Assembly (NCBI GenBank): GCA_965276665.1
Contig: OZ255620.1
Coordinates: 1,364,001-1,428,000 of the forward strand
Length of the DNA stretch: 64,000 nt
Reading direction: 5' to 3'
DNA from: CAWGJC01 sp965276665
Lineage (GTDB): Bacteria; Pseudomonadota; Alphaproteobacteria; Acetobacterales; Acetobacteraceae
Part shown: positions 26,590 through 34,837 of the stretch, one piece after another
Position numbering within the stretch: position 1 is the stretch's first letter
How the letters are laid out: every line of letters starts with the position of its first letter
The notes under the pieces: generated by a model
What the model saw: only the letters and a program-made list of their open reading frames with translations
Databases searched by the model: none
What the model was told of the DNA's origin: nothing
Made by a program: the position numbers and the translations under genes

Positions 26590-27843
26590 TCACGTCTTGT
26601 CGTAGCCGCGGCGGCGGAGCAGGTCCGTGACCTCGCTGGCGCCGGTGTCGAGCGCCTCCTTCACCGGCATCTGGCCGACGATCGCCTGCACCATGCGCTT
26701 GGTCGAGATCTCGGCGGTCTCGCTGAATTCCGGCAAGGCGGGAAGCGGCAGCGCCGCATCGAGCGCCGCGGAGACGGAAGGGTACCAGCGGTATTGTTTC
26801 TGGATGTCGGGATCGTTAAGCACCGCGCGCCGCGTCGGCACGGCGAGGCGCGCGCCCTCGCGCTGGTTCTGCTCGGACAGCGCGGCCGCCAGCACGCGGA
26901 ACAGCAGGTCCTTATCGCGCGCGCTCTTGCGCGAGATGCAATACGCATCGGTGACGATCGCCTGCTTGCCGCCGGGCGGCACCGCCCATTTGATCTTGCC
27001 GACGACCCGCGACTTCGACGGGTCGTCCATCGAGGCGCAGCGCGTCGCCCATTGCTGACCGGATGCGGCGATGTCCTGGCCGAAATTGACCGCGTTCTCG
27101 TCATTCGCCTGCGCGGTGTAGCCCGGCACCGAATAGCGCGCGAGCTGCTTGAAGGTCTCGATCGCGGCGACGCCTTTCGCATCATTGAAGATCGGATGCC
27201 AATCCTTGTCGAACCAGCCATCGCCCACCGTGTTCAGCACACCCTGCAGCTCGTAGGGCGGCTGGTCCCATTTCAGGCTCAGCGTGTAGCCGTTGCGGCG
27301 CGGCGTGTTCAGCTTGCGCGCGATCTCGACCACGCCGTCCCAGCTCGTCGGCAATTCAAGATGGTTCGCTTGGAACAAATCGTCGCGATAGGCGTAGAGC
27401 AGCGTGTTGGTGGTGATCGGCATCGCGTAGAGATGCCCGCCATAGGAGCATCCGGCGATCGAGGCCGGGCTGATATCGGCGAGCTTGAACTCGTCCTTGT
27501 GCTTCGCGAACAGATCGTCGAGCGGCTCGAGCCAGCCGGCCTTGGCGTAGCCCGGGATCATCGAGCTGTTCGCCCAGAGCAGGTCGAGCGAGGTGTCGCC
27601 GGAGGAGAGCGCGATGCGCTCGAGATTGATCGCGTCGCCCGACTGCATCAGCCGCGCATTGACCGGCGCCTCGGGAAGCGCGGTCTTCAGCTTTTCGGCG
27701 TAGAATTCGAGCGCCGGATAGCGATGGCTGAGCAGCTGCAACGGCTCCGCCGCGCGGGCGGCGCGGAGGATCGCCGGTGCGACGAGGGCTGCGGCAAACC
27801 CGGCGACGGCGCCGCGCCGCGTTATTTCCTGGATGGTTTTCAT
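26590..27843 (-). CDS. ABC extracellular solute-binding protein, family 1 (paralogue 2)
   Basis: About 417 residues with a Tat-like leader (TRRGAVAGFAAALVAPAILR) and a mature CUT1 binding-protein fold: LLSHRYPALEFYAEKLK, LDLLWANSSMIPGYAKAGWL, YGGHLYAMPITTNTLLYAYR. It shares order and many blocks with the protein at 28995-30248, including HRYPALEF at the N-terminus and QWATRxxxMDDPxxSxVVGK near residue 300. Annotated start is the ATG at 27843. Confidence 0.9.
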   Translation of the reverse strand: MKTIQEITRRGAVAGFAAALVAPAILRAARAAEPLQLLSHRYPALEFYAEKLKTALPEAPVNARLMQSGDAINLERIALSSGDTSLDLLWANSSMIPGYAKAGWLEPLDDLFAKHKDEFKLADISPASIAGCSYGGHLYAMPITTNTLLYAYRDDLFQANHLELPTSWDGVVEIARKLNTPRRNGYTLSLKWDQPPYELQGVLNTVGDGWFDKDWHPIFNDAKGVAAIETFKQLARYSVPGYTAQANDENAVNFGQDIAASGQQWATRCASMDDPSKSRVVGKIKWAVPPGGKQAIVTDAYCISRKSARDKDLLFRVLAAALSEQNQREGARLAVPTRRAVLNDPDIQKQYRWYPSVSAALDAALPLPALPEFSETAEISTKRMVQAIVGQMPVKEALDTGASEVTDLLRRRGYDKT

Positions 27844-27872
27844 GACGTTTCCTTCCCGACCGGCCGTGCCGA

Positions 27873-28982
27873 TCAGGCTGTCCCGTAGACGGTTCGCGCG
27901 TTGCCGATGAAGAACGCCGCGCGCTGCTCTTCCGTCATCGGCAGAGGCAGCGCGTGCTTGGGATCGTCGAAATCCCAATGCGGATAATCGGTTGCGAACA
28001 GCAGCCGATCCCAGCCGATCCACTCGATCGCGTCGCGCAGCCGCTCGCGCGGCTCCGGCTCCTCGATCGGCTGCGTGGTCAGCCAGACCTGGCGGCGCAG
28101 GTAATGCGAGGGCGGATGGCGGAGATGCGGCGTCTCGGCGCGCAGGCGATGCCAGACGCGGTCGAGCCGCCAGGCGAGCGCCGGCAGCCAAGAGAAGCCG
28201 GATTCCACCATGATCACCTTGAGCGCGGGGATCGCCTCGAACACGCCTTCGAGCACGAGGCTCGAGAGCTGCGCCTGCGCGCATTGCGCGTGGCCGGCCA
28301 TCTCCTCGATGTAGAAGCTCGGCCAGCCCGAGCTGGTCACCGGCTGGCCGCTATAGCCGAAGGCATGCACCGCGACCGGCAGCCCGGCCCGCGCGGCGGC
28401 CTCGAAGATCGGCCGGTAGCGGCGGCCGCCCAGCAACTCGCCGGTGCGGCCGAGCAGCAGCACCTGGGCGAAATCGGGGTTGCCGGCATAGCGCTCGATC
28501 TCGGCGGCGGAGGCGGCAGGGTCTTCATACGGCACGACGATCGAGGCGCGCAGCCGCGGTTCCGGCGCGACCAGCGCGTGGCGCTGCCATTCATTGTTGG
28601 CGTGGCAAAGCGCGGCGGAGAGGCCGGGATTGCTGAGCCCCTGCCCGCTCGGCGTCAGCGGGTTGACGATGCCGAGCACGATGGTGTGCGCATCCAGATG
28701 CTGGCGACGCAGAAAGTCGAGATCGGTGCCGGGCGCGCCGCCGCCGGGCGGCCAGGCATCGCGCCGCGCCGCGTTGGGCTGCGCCTTGGGATACGGGTTG
28801 ACGCCGGCCTGGTGGCCCTGGCGCTGGCTCAGCCCGTAGGTCTCGAGATAGGCGCGCGCCTCCCGCGTCAGGAACGGATGCAGATCGGCGACCGAGGGGA
28901 GCACCGGATGAATGTCGCAATCGGCGATCCCGGTGCTGACACCGGCGGTCGAATGCGGGCGTGGGCGTGTCTCGACATTCAT
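27873..28982 (-). CDS. Amidohydrolase-2 family metal-dependent hydrolase (paralogue A)
   Basis: The 369-residue protein has the same length as paralogue B and the same metal motifs: IADCDIHPVL, VAVHAFGYSG and LLFATDYPHWDFDDP. Most of the barrel aligns directly (for example WPSFYIEEMAGHAQCAQAQL). It is encoded between the two binding-protein genes with 29- and 12-bp gaps. A hydrolase between importer genes implies that the imported compound is its substrate; that is inference. Confidence 0.86.
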   Translation of the reverse strand: MNVETRPRPHSTAGVSTGIADCDIHPVLPSVADLHPFLTREARAYLETYGLSQRQGHQAGVNPYPKAQPNAARRDAWPPGGGAPGTDLDFLRRQHLDAHTIVLGIVNPLTPSGQGLSNPGLSAALCHANNEWQRHALVAPEPRLRASIVVPYEDPAASAAEIERYAGNPDFAQVLLLGRTGELLGGRRYRPIFEAAARAGLPVAVHAFGYSGQPVTSSGWPSFYIEEMAGHAQCAQAQLSSLVLEGVFEAIPALKVIMVESGFSWLPALAWRLDRVWHRLRAETPHLRHPPSHYLRRQVWLTTQPIEEPEPRERLRDAIEWIGWDRLLFATDYPHWDFDDPKHALPLPMTEEQRAAFFIGNARTVYGTA

Positions 28983-28994
28983 CGATCCGTCTCC

Positions 28995-30248
28995 CTACAG
29001 CTTGTAGCCGCGTTGCCGCAGAAACGCGGTCGTCTCTCCCGCGGCGGCATCGAGTGCTGGTTTCACCGGCATCTCGCCCGAGACCGCCTGCACGATCCGC
29101 CGCGCGATGAACTCGCCCACCTGGTAGAATTCCGGCAGCGCCGGATACGGCATCGCGGTCTTGATCGCCTGGGCGGCGGCCGGATAATAGCGGTTCTTCT
29201 GCTGCATCGCCGGGTCGTTCAGGATGGTCAGGCGCGTCGGCACGGTGAGCGACGCCGCCTCCCGCATATTCTCCTCGGTGACGGCCCCGGCGACGATGCG
29301 GAACAGCAGATCCGGGTCCTGCTTGCTGAAGGCGGAAAGCGTGTAGCCGTCCGCGCTGAACCGGCCGTGGCCCTGCGGCGGCTGCGTCCACTCCATCTTG
29401 CCGACCACATGCGACTGCTTGGGGTCGTCCATCGCGCCGGCGCGGGTCGCCCATTGCAGGCCCATCACCGCGGCATCCTGCTGCAGGGTAATGGAGCATT
29501 CATCGTTCGCCGCGGAGGTGAAGCCCTGCTGGGCGTAGCGCGTGGTCTCCTTCAGCGCCTCGATCGCGCGCACGCCGGGATCTGTGTTGAAGATCGGGTG
29601 CCAGGTCTCGTCGAACCAGCCGGGCCCGATGATGTGCATGTACCAATCGGCCTCGTTCATCGTCGCGTCCACCGGACGGAGGCAGGAGATGGTGCCCGCG
29701 CGCATCGGGCTGTTGAAGAATTTCGCCATCTGCTGATACTCGACCAGCGTCTGCGGCGGTTGCTTGCCGGCCTTGTCGAACAGATCCTTGCGGTAGAAGA
29801 ACAGCATCAGGTTGATGTTGGCCGGGATCATGTAGATGTGCCCGTCATAGCTCGCGACCTTCATCACCGCATCCGCGATGTCGCCGAGCTTGTACTGCTC
29901 CTTGTATTTGGCCCAGAGATCGTCGATCGGCCGGATCCAGCCATTCTTGGCGAAGCTGGTGACGGTCGCGTCGCTCGCGTAGACGAGGTCGACCGTGTCG
30001 GCCTTGGAGGAGAGCGCGATGGTCGAGAGCTCCAGCGCCTTGTCGAACGGCACGAGCTGCGCGTTGAGCTGGACCCCGGGCACCGAGTTCTTCATCTTGG
30101 CCGCCCAGAATTCGAGCGCCGGGTAGCGATGGCTGATCAGCTGCACCGGCGCCGCCGCGGCGCGTGCCGGCGCGCCCATCCCAGCCGCCATGCCGGCGGT
30201 CGCCAATCCGCCCATGACGTGCCGTCGGCCGAGCTGACCGTTCCGCAT
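28995..30248 (-). CDS. ABC extracellular solute-binding protein, family 1 (paralogue 1)
   Basis: About 417 residues. The leader GRRHVMGGLATAGMAAGMGA is Tat-like; the mature part starts around APVQLISHRYPALEFWAAKM and contains DLVYASDATVTSFAKNGWI and GHIYMIPANINLMLFFYRKD. I chose the ATG at 30248 because GGAGAG lies 5 nt upstream; the frame opens 33 bp earlier. It is the first gene of the minus-strand operon; 30249-30529 is its promoter region. Confidence 0.9.
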   Translation of the reverse strand: MRNGQLGRRHVMGGLATAGMAAGMGAPARAAAAPVQLISHRYPALEFWAAKMKNSVPGVQLNAQLVPFDKALELSTIALSSKADTVDLVYASDATVTSFAKNGWIRPIDDLWAKYKEQYKLGDIADAVMKVASYDGHIYMIPANINLMLFFYRKDLFDKAGKQPPQTLVEYQQMAKFFNSPMRAGTISCLRPVDATMNEADWYMHIIGPGWFDETWHPIFNTDPGVRAIEALKETTRYAQQGFTSAANDECSITLQQDAAVMGLQWATRAGAMDDPKQSHVVGKMEWTQPPQGHGRFSADGYTLSAFSKQDPDLLFRIVAGAVTEENMREAASLTVPTRLTILNDPAMQQKNRYYPAAAQAIKTAMPYPALPEFYQVGEFIARRIVQAVSGEMPVKPALDAAAGETTAFLRQRGYKL

Positions 30249-30446
30249 CGTTTCTCTCCACAGATTTTCTCGTTGCCGCAAGACAACAGGCTTGTCCGCA
30301 TGGCGTCAACAAAAGTCGCGCGCCGCCGTGCGGCACTGTCATCGAGATGACCGCCGACGCGGGTTGTTCCATGGTTTTCTACTTTTTCTGTATGATATTT
30401 GCGGCAGAGGAACGTCCCGCCGTGGTCACCGGCCGGTCGTCATGGA

Positions 30447-30466
30447 ATTTCAGCGCGCGCTGAAAT
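30447..30466. promoter_or_regulatory. Perfect 20-bp palindrome between two minus-strand genes
   Basis: ATTTCAGCGCGCGCTGAAAT is a perfect palindrome with imperfect GGA/TCC extension. It lies downstream of the amidohydrolase stop (30530) and about 200 bp upstream of the binding-protein start. It has no T-run, so it could be an operator as easily as a terminator. Much of the 280-bp spacer is otherwise featureless apart from an AT-rich stretch near 30375-30400 that may hold the promoter. Confidence 0.45.
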
Positions 30467-30529
30467 CCTGGCCGCGGGCAGGGGGTTGAGCGCAACGAGC
30501 AGGACGCGCCAGCGGGTCGTGAGGGGCAT

Positions 30530-31750
30530 TCAGCCTTCGTCGCGGGCGAGATAGCGGCGCACGGCTTCGGCCATCACACGCAGGCCCATCGCGAGATCGT
30601 CGGGCGCGGTGTCCTCCGCCCAGTGATGGCTGATGCCGCCGATCGAGGGGACGAAGATCATCGCCGCCGGCAGGCGCCGCGCCATGTATTGCGCATCGTG
30701 ACCGGCGCCCGACGGCATGTGCCGCCAGCCGCCCTGCGTCAGCGCCTCGGCGGCGCCCGCGAGCGCCTCCTGCAAGGCGGCGTCGCAGAGCGCGGGACGC
30801 GACTGGCTCACCACATGCAGCGTCGCGGCGCATCGCTCGCGCCGGTTGCTCTCCTGCACGCCACGGCGCAGCACCGTGTCCAGCCGTTCGAGCACGTCCG
30901 TCGAGATGTCGCGGAACTGGAACAGCACCTCCGCATGCCCGGGAATGATCGAGGCGGCGCCGGGCGTCACCGCGATGCGTCCGGCGGTCCAGACCGTGCG
31001 CTCGCCGCAATGGCGTGGAAATTCCTGGTCGAGCCAGGCGAGCAGGCGCACGGCCGCGAGCCCGGCATCGCGCCGCTCCGCCATCGTGGTGCCGCCGGCA
31101 TGATCCTGCTGGCCCTCGATGGTGATGCGGTATTGCCAGATCGCGACGATGCCGGTGACGACGCCGATCTGCTCCCCGGCCTGCTCCAGCGTGGTGCCCT
31201 GCTCGATATGCATCTCGAGGAAGCCGCGATAGCGCCCCTCCTCCATCTGCGAACGCGGCTTGCCGGCGAGGCCGGCCTCGTCGAGCGCCGCACGCAGCGT
31301 CTTGCCGTGATAGCGATTGGCCAGGCGGTCGATCTCCGTCTCGTCAAGCAGGCCGGTGAAGGAGCGCGAGCCGACGAAGGAGCCGTAATGCCCTTCCTCG
31401 TCGACAAAGGCGATGACGTCGACGGGCAGGCCGGCGCGGGCGAGGTTGAGCGCCGCCACCACGCCGAGCGCGCCATCGAGCCAGCCCGCCTCGTTCTGCG
31501 TCTCGAGATGCGAGCCGGCGAGGAGCTTTGGTCCCGGCCCGGGATGCCGGCCGATCACATTGCCGATGCCGTCGATCTCCGCGACCAGCCCGACCTCCTG
31601 CATCCGGGCGATCAGCCAGCGGCGGGACTCCATGTCCTCCTTGCCGTAGGTCGGGCGATGGACGCCGGTGCGGAAGGCGCCGATCTGGCGCAGCTCGTTG
31701 AGATCGTCGAGGAAACGGCCGGTATCCGGCTGGATGTTGCTTGCGCTCAT
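30530..31750 (-). CDS. Zn-dependent M20-type amidohydrolase (allantoate/N-carbamoyl-amino acid hydrolase family)
   Basis: About 406 residues with the AllC/HyuC metal motifs: LLAGSHLETQNEAGWLDGAL (His and Asp), FVDEEGHYGSFVGSR (Glu pair), FLEMHIEQG and SGAGHDAQYMA. The dimerisation domain segment QQDHAGGTTMAERRDAG lies in the middle. It hydrolyses an N-carbamoyl or ureido group, releasing CO2 and ammonia. I prefer the ATG at 31750; the frame extends to a TTG at 31822 but the extra 24 residues look like leader noise. It is divergent from a TRAP importer, which may supply its substrate. Confidence 0.88.
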   Translation of the reverse strand: MSASNIQPDTGRFLDDLNELRQIGAFRTGVHRPTYGKEDMESRRWLIARMQEVGLVAEIDGIGNVIGRHPGPGPKLLAGSHLETQNEAGWLDGALGVVAALNLARAGLPVDVIAFVDEEGHYGSFVGSRSFTGLLDETEIDRLANRYHGKTLRAALDEAGLAGKPRSQMEEGRYRGFLEMHIEQGTTLEQAGEQIGVVTGIVAIWQYRITIEGQQDHAGGTTMAERRDAGLAAVRLLAWLDQEFPRHCGERTVWTAGRIAVTPGAASIIPGHAEVLFQFRDISTDVLERLDTVLRRGVQESNRRERCAATLHVVSQSRPALCDAALQEALAGAAEALTQGGWRHMPSGAGHDAQYMARRLPAAMIFVPSIGGISHHWAEDTAPDDLAMGLRVMAEAVRRYLARDEG

Positions 31751-31895
31751 GGAGAGGAAAGGTGGCGGACCGGCCGCGGCCTTGGCAAGCGCCGCGTCGC
31801 TTTCGCGCGCGGGCGGCTTCAAACCGGCCCGGCTTGCCGGTAAGTAAGCGAATGGCGTGGCCGGTCAGGCCGCAGCCTCATAAAGGGGAACGTCC

Positions 31896-32957
31896 ATGGC
31901 TTCGTTACTCTCCGGCTCACGCCTGTTCCGGCGCGACGTGCTGACCCTGGCGGCCGCGATGCCGCTCGCCACGCTGGGCGCGCACGCGTCGCTTGCGGCG
32001 GCGTCCGGCATTCGCGGCCAGCAGGGCAAGCAGATGACGCTGAAGCTCGGCTCCTCGCAGCCGACGCATACCGACAACGCGCATACCGTGTTCTTCGACA
32101 CGTTCGTCGCGGAGCTGACGCAGCGGACCGGCGGCGCCGTTGGCGCGATCTTTTACGGCGACAGCCAGCTCGGCCCGGAGGACAAATATCCTAACCAGAT
32201 CAATTCCGGCACGCTCGACATGATGATGACCGTCTCCGACTGGTCGCCGATCGTGCCCGAGCTCGGCGTGCTGACGATGGGGTTCCTGTTCGACTCGCTC
32301 GACCAGACCGGAAAGGTGATGGACGCCGAGGCCGGCCAGCGTCTCGACGCGCTGTTCAAGAAGAAGACGCGCGCCGAGATTCTCGGCTGGTGCTACAATT
32401 TCGGCGGCCGCAACGTGCTGACCAAGAGCCCGGTCGCCACGCCCGCGGATTTCCACGGCAAGAAGATCCGCGTGCTTCCCGCGCCGACCTATGTGCAAAC
32501 GTTCCGGCTGCTCGGCGCCGACCCGGTGCCGATGAGCTTCAACGAGATCTACGTGTCGCTGCAGACTGGCGTGATCGACGGGCTCGAGCACGACCCGCCG
32601 ACGATCCTGCAATTCAAGCTGTTCGAGACCGCCAAGAACCTCACCCTGACGCAGCACATCTTCGACCCTTCGGCGCCGATCATTTCCTCGGCCGTGCTCG
32701 GCCGGCTGTCGGCCGGCCAGCAGCAGGCGGTGCGGCAGGCGGCACTCGCGGCGGTCGCCAATCAGCGCACCAAGGCCGCCGCCGCGGAGGCGCAGGCGCT
32801 CGGCGTGCTCAAGCAGAACGGCGTCAAGACGATCGACATCGACCGCGTGAAGCTCGCCGATGAGGTGAAGCCGTTGTGGAAGAGCTTCACCAGCCAGCAT
32901 CCGGATGCCGCGCCCGTGCTGCAGGCCATTCTGGCGGAGACGGGGAAGACGCTCTGA
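31896..32957 (+). CDS. dctP: TRAP transporter substrate-binding protein, DctP family
   Basis: The 353-residue protein has a Tat-like leader (LFRRDVLTLAAAMPLATLGA) and a DctP core: MTLKLGSSQPTHTDNAHTVF, GDSQLGPEDKYPNQINSGTL, the arginine-containing FHGKKIRVLPAPTYVQTFRL (carboxylate-binding Arg) and EIYVSLQTGVIDGLEHDPPT. It delivers an organic acid to the fused membrane subunit directly downstream. Confidence 0.93.
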   Translation: MASLLSGSRLFRRDVLTLAAAMPLATLGAHASLAAASGIRGQQGKQMTLKLGSSQPTHTDNAHTVFFDTFVAELTQRTGGAVGAIFYGDSQLGPEDKYPNQINSGTLDMMMTVSDWSPIVPELGVLTMGFLFDSLDQTGKVMDAEAGQRLDALFKKKTRAEILGWCYNFGGRNVLTKSPVATPADFHGKKIRVLPAPTYVQTFRLLGADPVPMSFNEIYVSLQTGVIDGLEHDPPTILQFKLFETAKNLTLTQHIFDPSAPIISSAVLGRLSAGQQQAVRQAALAAVANQRTKAAAAEAQALGVLKQNGVKTIDIDRVKLADEVKPLWKSFTSQHPDAAPVLQAILAETGKTL

Positions 32958-32959
32958 GC

Positions 32960-34825
32960 GTGTCGGCCACGCCGCGCCGCCCGCTCGCGGAGCGGGTCAC
33001 GGCGGCGATCGTCGCGACGCTCTGCGCGCTGGTGCTGGCGACCGGAGTGGTCGTCGTGTTTCTCGACGTGATCTTCCGGTATTTCCTGTCGAGCCCGCTG
33101 CAATGGGGCGACGAGGTGGCGATCGCGGTGCTGATCGCGATCACCTTCCTGGGCGGCGCGCTGGCGCTCTATCGCGCCGAGCATCTCGGCGTGCGGGCGT
33201 TCCGCAACCGGCTGACCGGGCGGTGGGCGGCGCGCGCGGACGGGTTCGCCGCCTGGATCGTGTTGATCGTCTCCGGCTGCCTCACCTGGTCTTCGATTCC
33301 GCTGCTGCAAAGCGTCGCCGGGCAGACCACGCTGAGCGGGTTGATGCCGGCAAGCGTCGATTATGTTCCGCTGCTCGTCGGCGGCGCGGCGATGAGCGTC
33401 TTCGCGCTGTTCCATCTGTTTCGCGTGCCGCGGCATGGGGTGCGGGAAGCGGCGATCGCCGCCCTCATCCCGACCGCCGCCCTGATCGTTTGGGGCCAGA
33501 TCGCGCCGGCGGGGGCGGGCACCGGCGTCTGGCTCATGCTCGCGGTGGATGCCGCCTGCCTGGCGGCGGCGGTGCCGGTCGCGTTCGCGCTCTCGGCCGG
33601 CAGCCTCGGCTACATGGCGGTGACGAATTCCATGCCGATCGTGCAGTTCGCCACGCAGATGCAATCCGGCGTCGGCAGTTTCGTGCTGCTCGCGATTCCG
33701 TTTTTTGTCCTCGCCGGGCTGGTGATGGGGATCAACGGCATGTCGGTCCGGCTGATCGCCTTTCTCGACATGGTGATCGGGCGCGTGCGTGGCGGGCTCA
33801 GCGTGGTGATGATCGCGGCGATGGCGGTGTTCTCCGGCATTTCCGGCTCGAAAAGCGCCGATGTCGCGGCGGTCGGCTCGATCATGCTGCCGGCGATGCG
33901 CAAATCCGGTTATGACGAGAACGACGCGGTGGCGCTGCTCGCCGCTTCCGCGGTGATGGGCGAGACGATCCCGCCCTGCATCAACATGATCATTCTCGGC
34001 TATGTCGCGAACGTGTCGATCGGCGGATTGTTCATCGCCGGGTTGCTGCCAGCCGGCGTGATGGCGGCGGGATTGCTGCTGGTGGCGGTACTCACCGCGC
34101 GCCGCGCACGGACCCATGACGAGGCCCTGGCGCCGGCGCGTGGGCGCACGCTCGGCGAGATCGCGAGAATAAGCGGCGGCGCGCTGCTCGCGGCGTTGCT
34201 GATCGTGATCATCGTCGGCGGCATCGTCGGCGGCGTGGCGACGCCCACCGAGGTTTCGGCGGTCGCGGTGGTCTATGCGCTGGTGATCGGCGGTCTTGCC
34301 TTCCGCGAGATGAGCTGGCGCGCATTCGCCGATTTCCTGGCGCGGTCCGCCTCGCTCTCGGGAATGATCCTGTTCATCGTCGCCGCCGCCGAATTGCTGA
34401 GCTATTTCCTCACCGTCAACCTGATCCCGCAGGGCATGGCGGCGGGGCTCGCGGCGATCGGCGCGTCCTCCGGCAGCTGGGTGTTCCTGCTGATCGCGAT
34501 CGCGATGCTGATCGTCATGGGATCGGTGCTCGAGGGCGCGCCGGCGCTGATCATCTTCGGGCCGCTGCTGCTGCCAGCGGCGCAGAAGCTCGGCTTCAAT
34601 CCGCTGCATTTCGGCATCGTGCTGATCATCGCGATGGGGATCGGTCTGTTCGCCCCGCCACTCGGCGTCGGGCTCTACACCGCCTGCGCGGTGGGCGGCG
34701 TGCCGGTCGAGCGGGTGGCGCGGCCGATCGCGAAATATCTCGCGATCGTGCTCGTCGCCCTGCTGCTGATCGCCTTCGTCCCGCCGATCACGCTGCTGCT
34801 GCCGCGCTGGCTCGGGATCTCGTGA
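32960..34825 (+). CDS. dctQM: TRAP transporter fused DctQ-DctM membrane subunit
   Basis: About 621 residues. The N-terminal ~190 residues carry the small DctQ-type four-helix subunit (FLDVIFRYFLSSPLQWGDEV); the rest is the DctM channel with GINGMSVRLIAFLDMVIGRV and GISGSKSADVAAVGSIMLPA. The GTG at 32960 follows the DctP stop by 2 bp. Sodium-coupled uptake of a carboxylic acid is the family function. The fusion of Q and M is common in TRAP systems. Confidence 0.92.
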   Translation: MSATPRRPLAERVTAAIVATLCALVLATGVVVVFLDVIFRYFLSSPLQWGDEVAIAVLIAITFLGGALALYRAEHLGVRAFRNRLTGRWAARADGFAAWIVLIVSGCLTWSSIPLLQSVAGQTTLSGLMPASVDYVPLLVGGAAMSVFALFHLFRVPRHGVREAAIAALIPTAALIVWGQIAPAGAGTGVWLMLAVDAACLAAAVPVAFALSAGSLGYMAVTNSMPIVQFATQMQSGVGSFVLLAIPFFVLAGLVMGINGMSVRLIAFLDMVIGRVRGGLSVVMIAAMAVFSGISGSKSADVAAVGSIMLPAMRKSGYDENDAVALLAASAVMGETIPPCINMIILGYVANVSIGGLFIAGLLPAGVMAAGLLLVAVLTARRARTHDEALAPARGRTLGEIARISGGALLAALLIVIIVGGIVGGVATPTEVSAVAVVYALVIGGLAFREMSWRAFADFLARSASLSGMILFIVAAAELLSYFLTVNLIPQGMAAGLAAIGASSGSWVFLLIAIAMLIVMGSVLEGAPALIIFGPLLLPAAQKLGFNPLHFGIVLIIAMGIGLFAPPLGVGLYTACAVGGVPVERVARPIAKYLAIVLVALLLIAFVPPITLLLPRWLGIS

Positions 34826-34837
34826 GCCGGTTCCTCG

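Noticed and set aside
30447..30466. Rho-independent terminator for the amidohydrolase gene
   Set aside because: The palindrome is perfect but no T-run follows on the minus strand, so it is kept only as a possible regulatory site.
32762..34609. 615-codon minus ORF opposite the TRAP membrane subunit
   Set aside because: Arg/His/Gln-rich antisense shadow of transmembrane segments.
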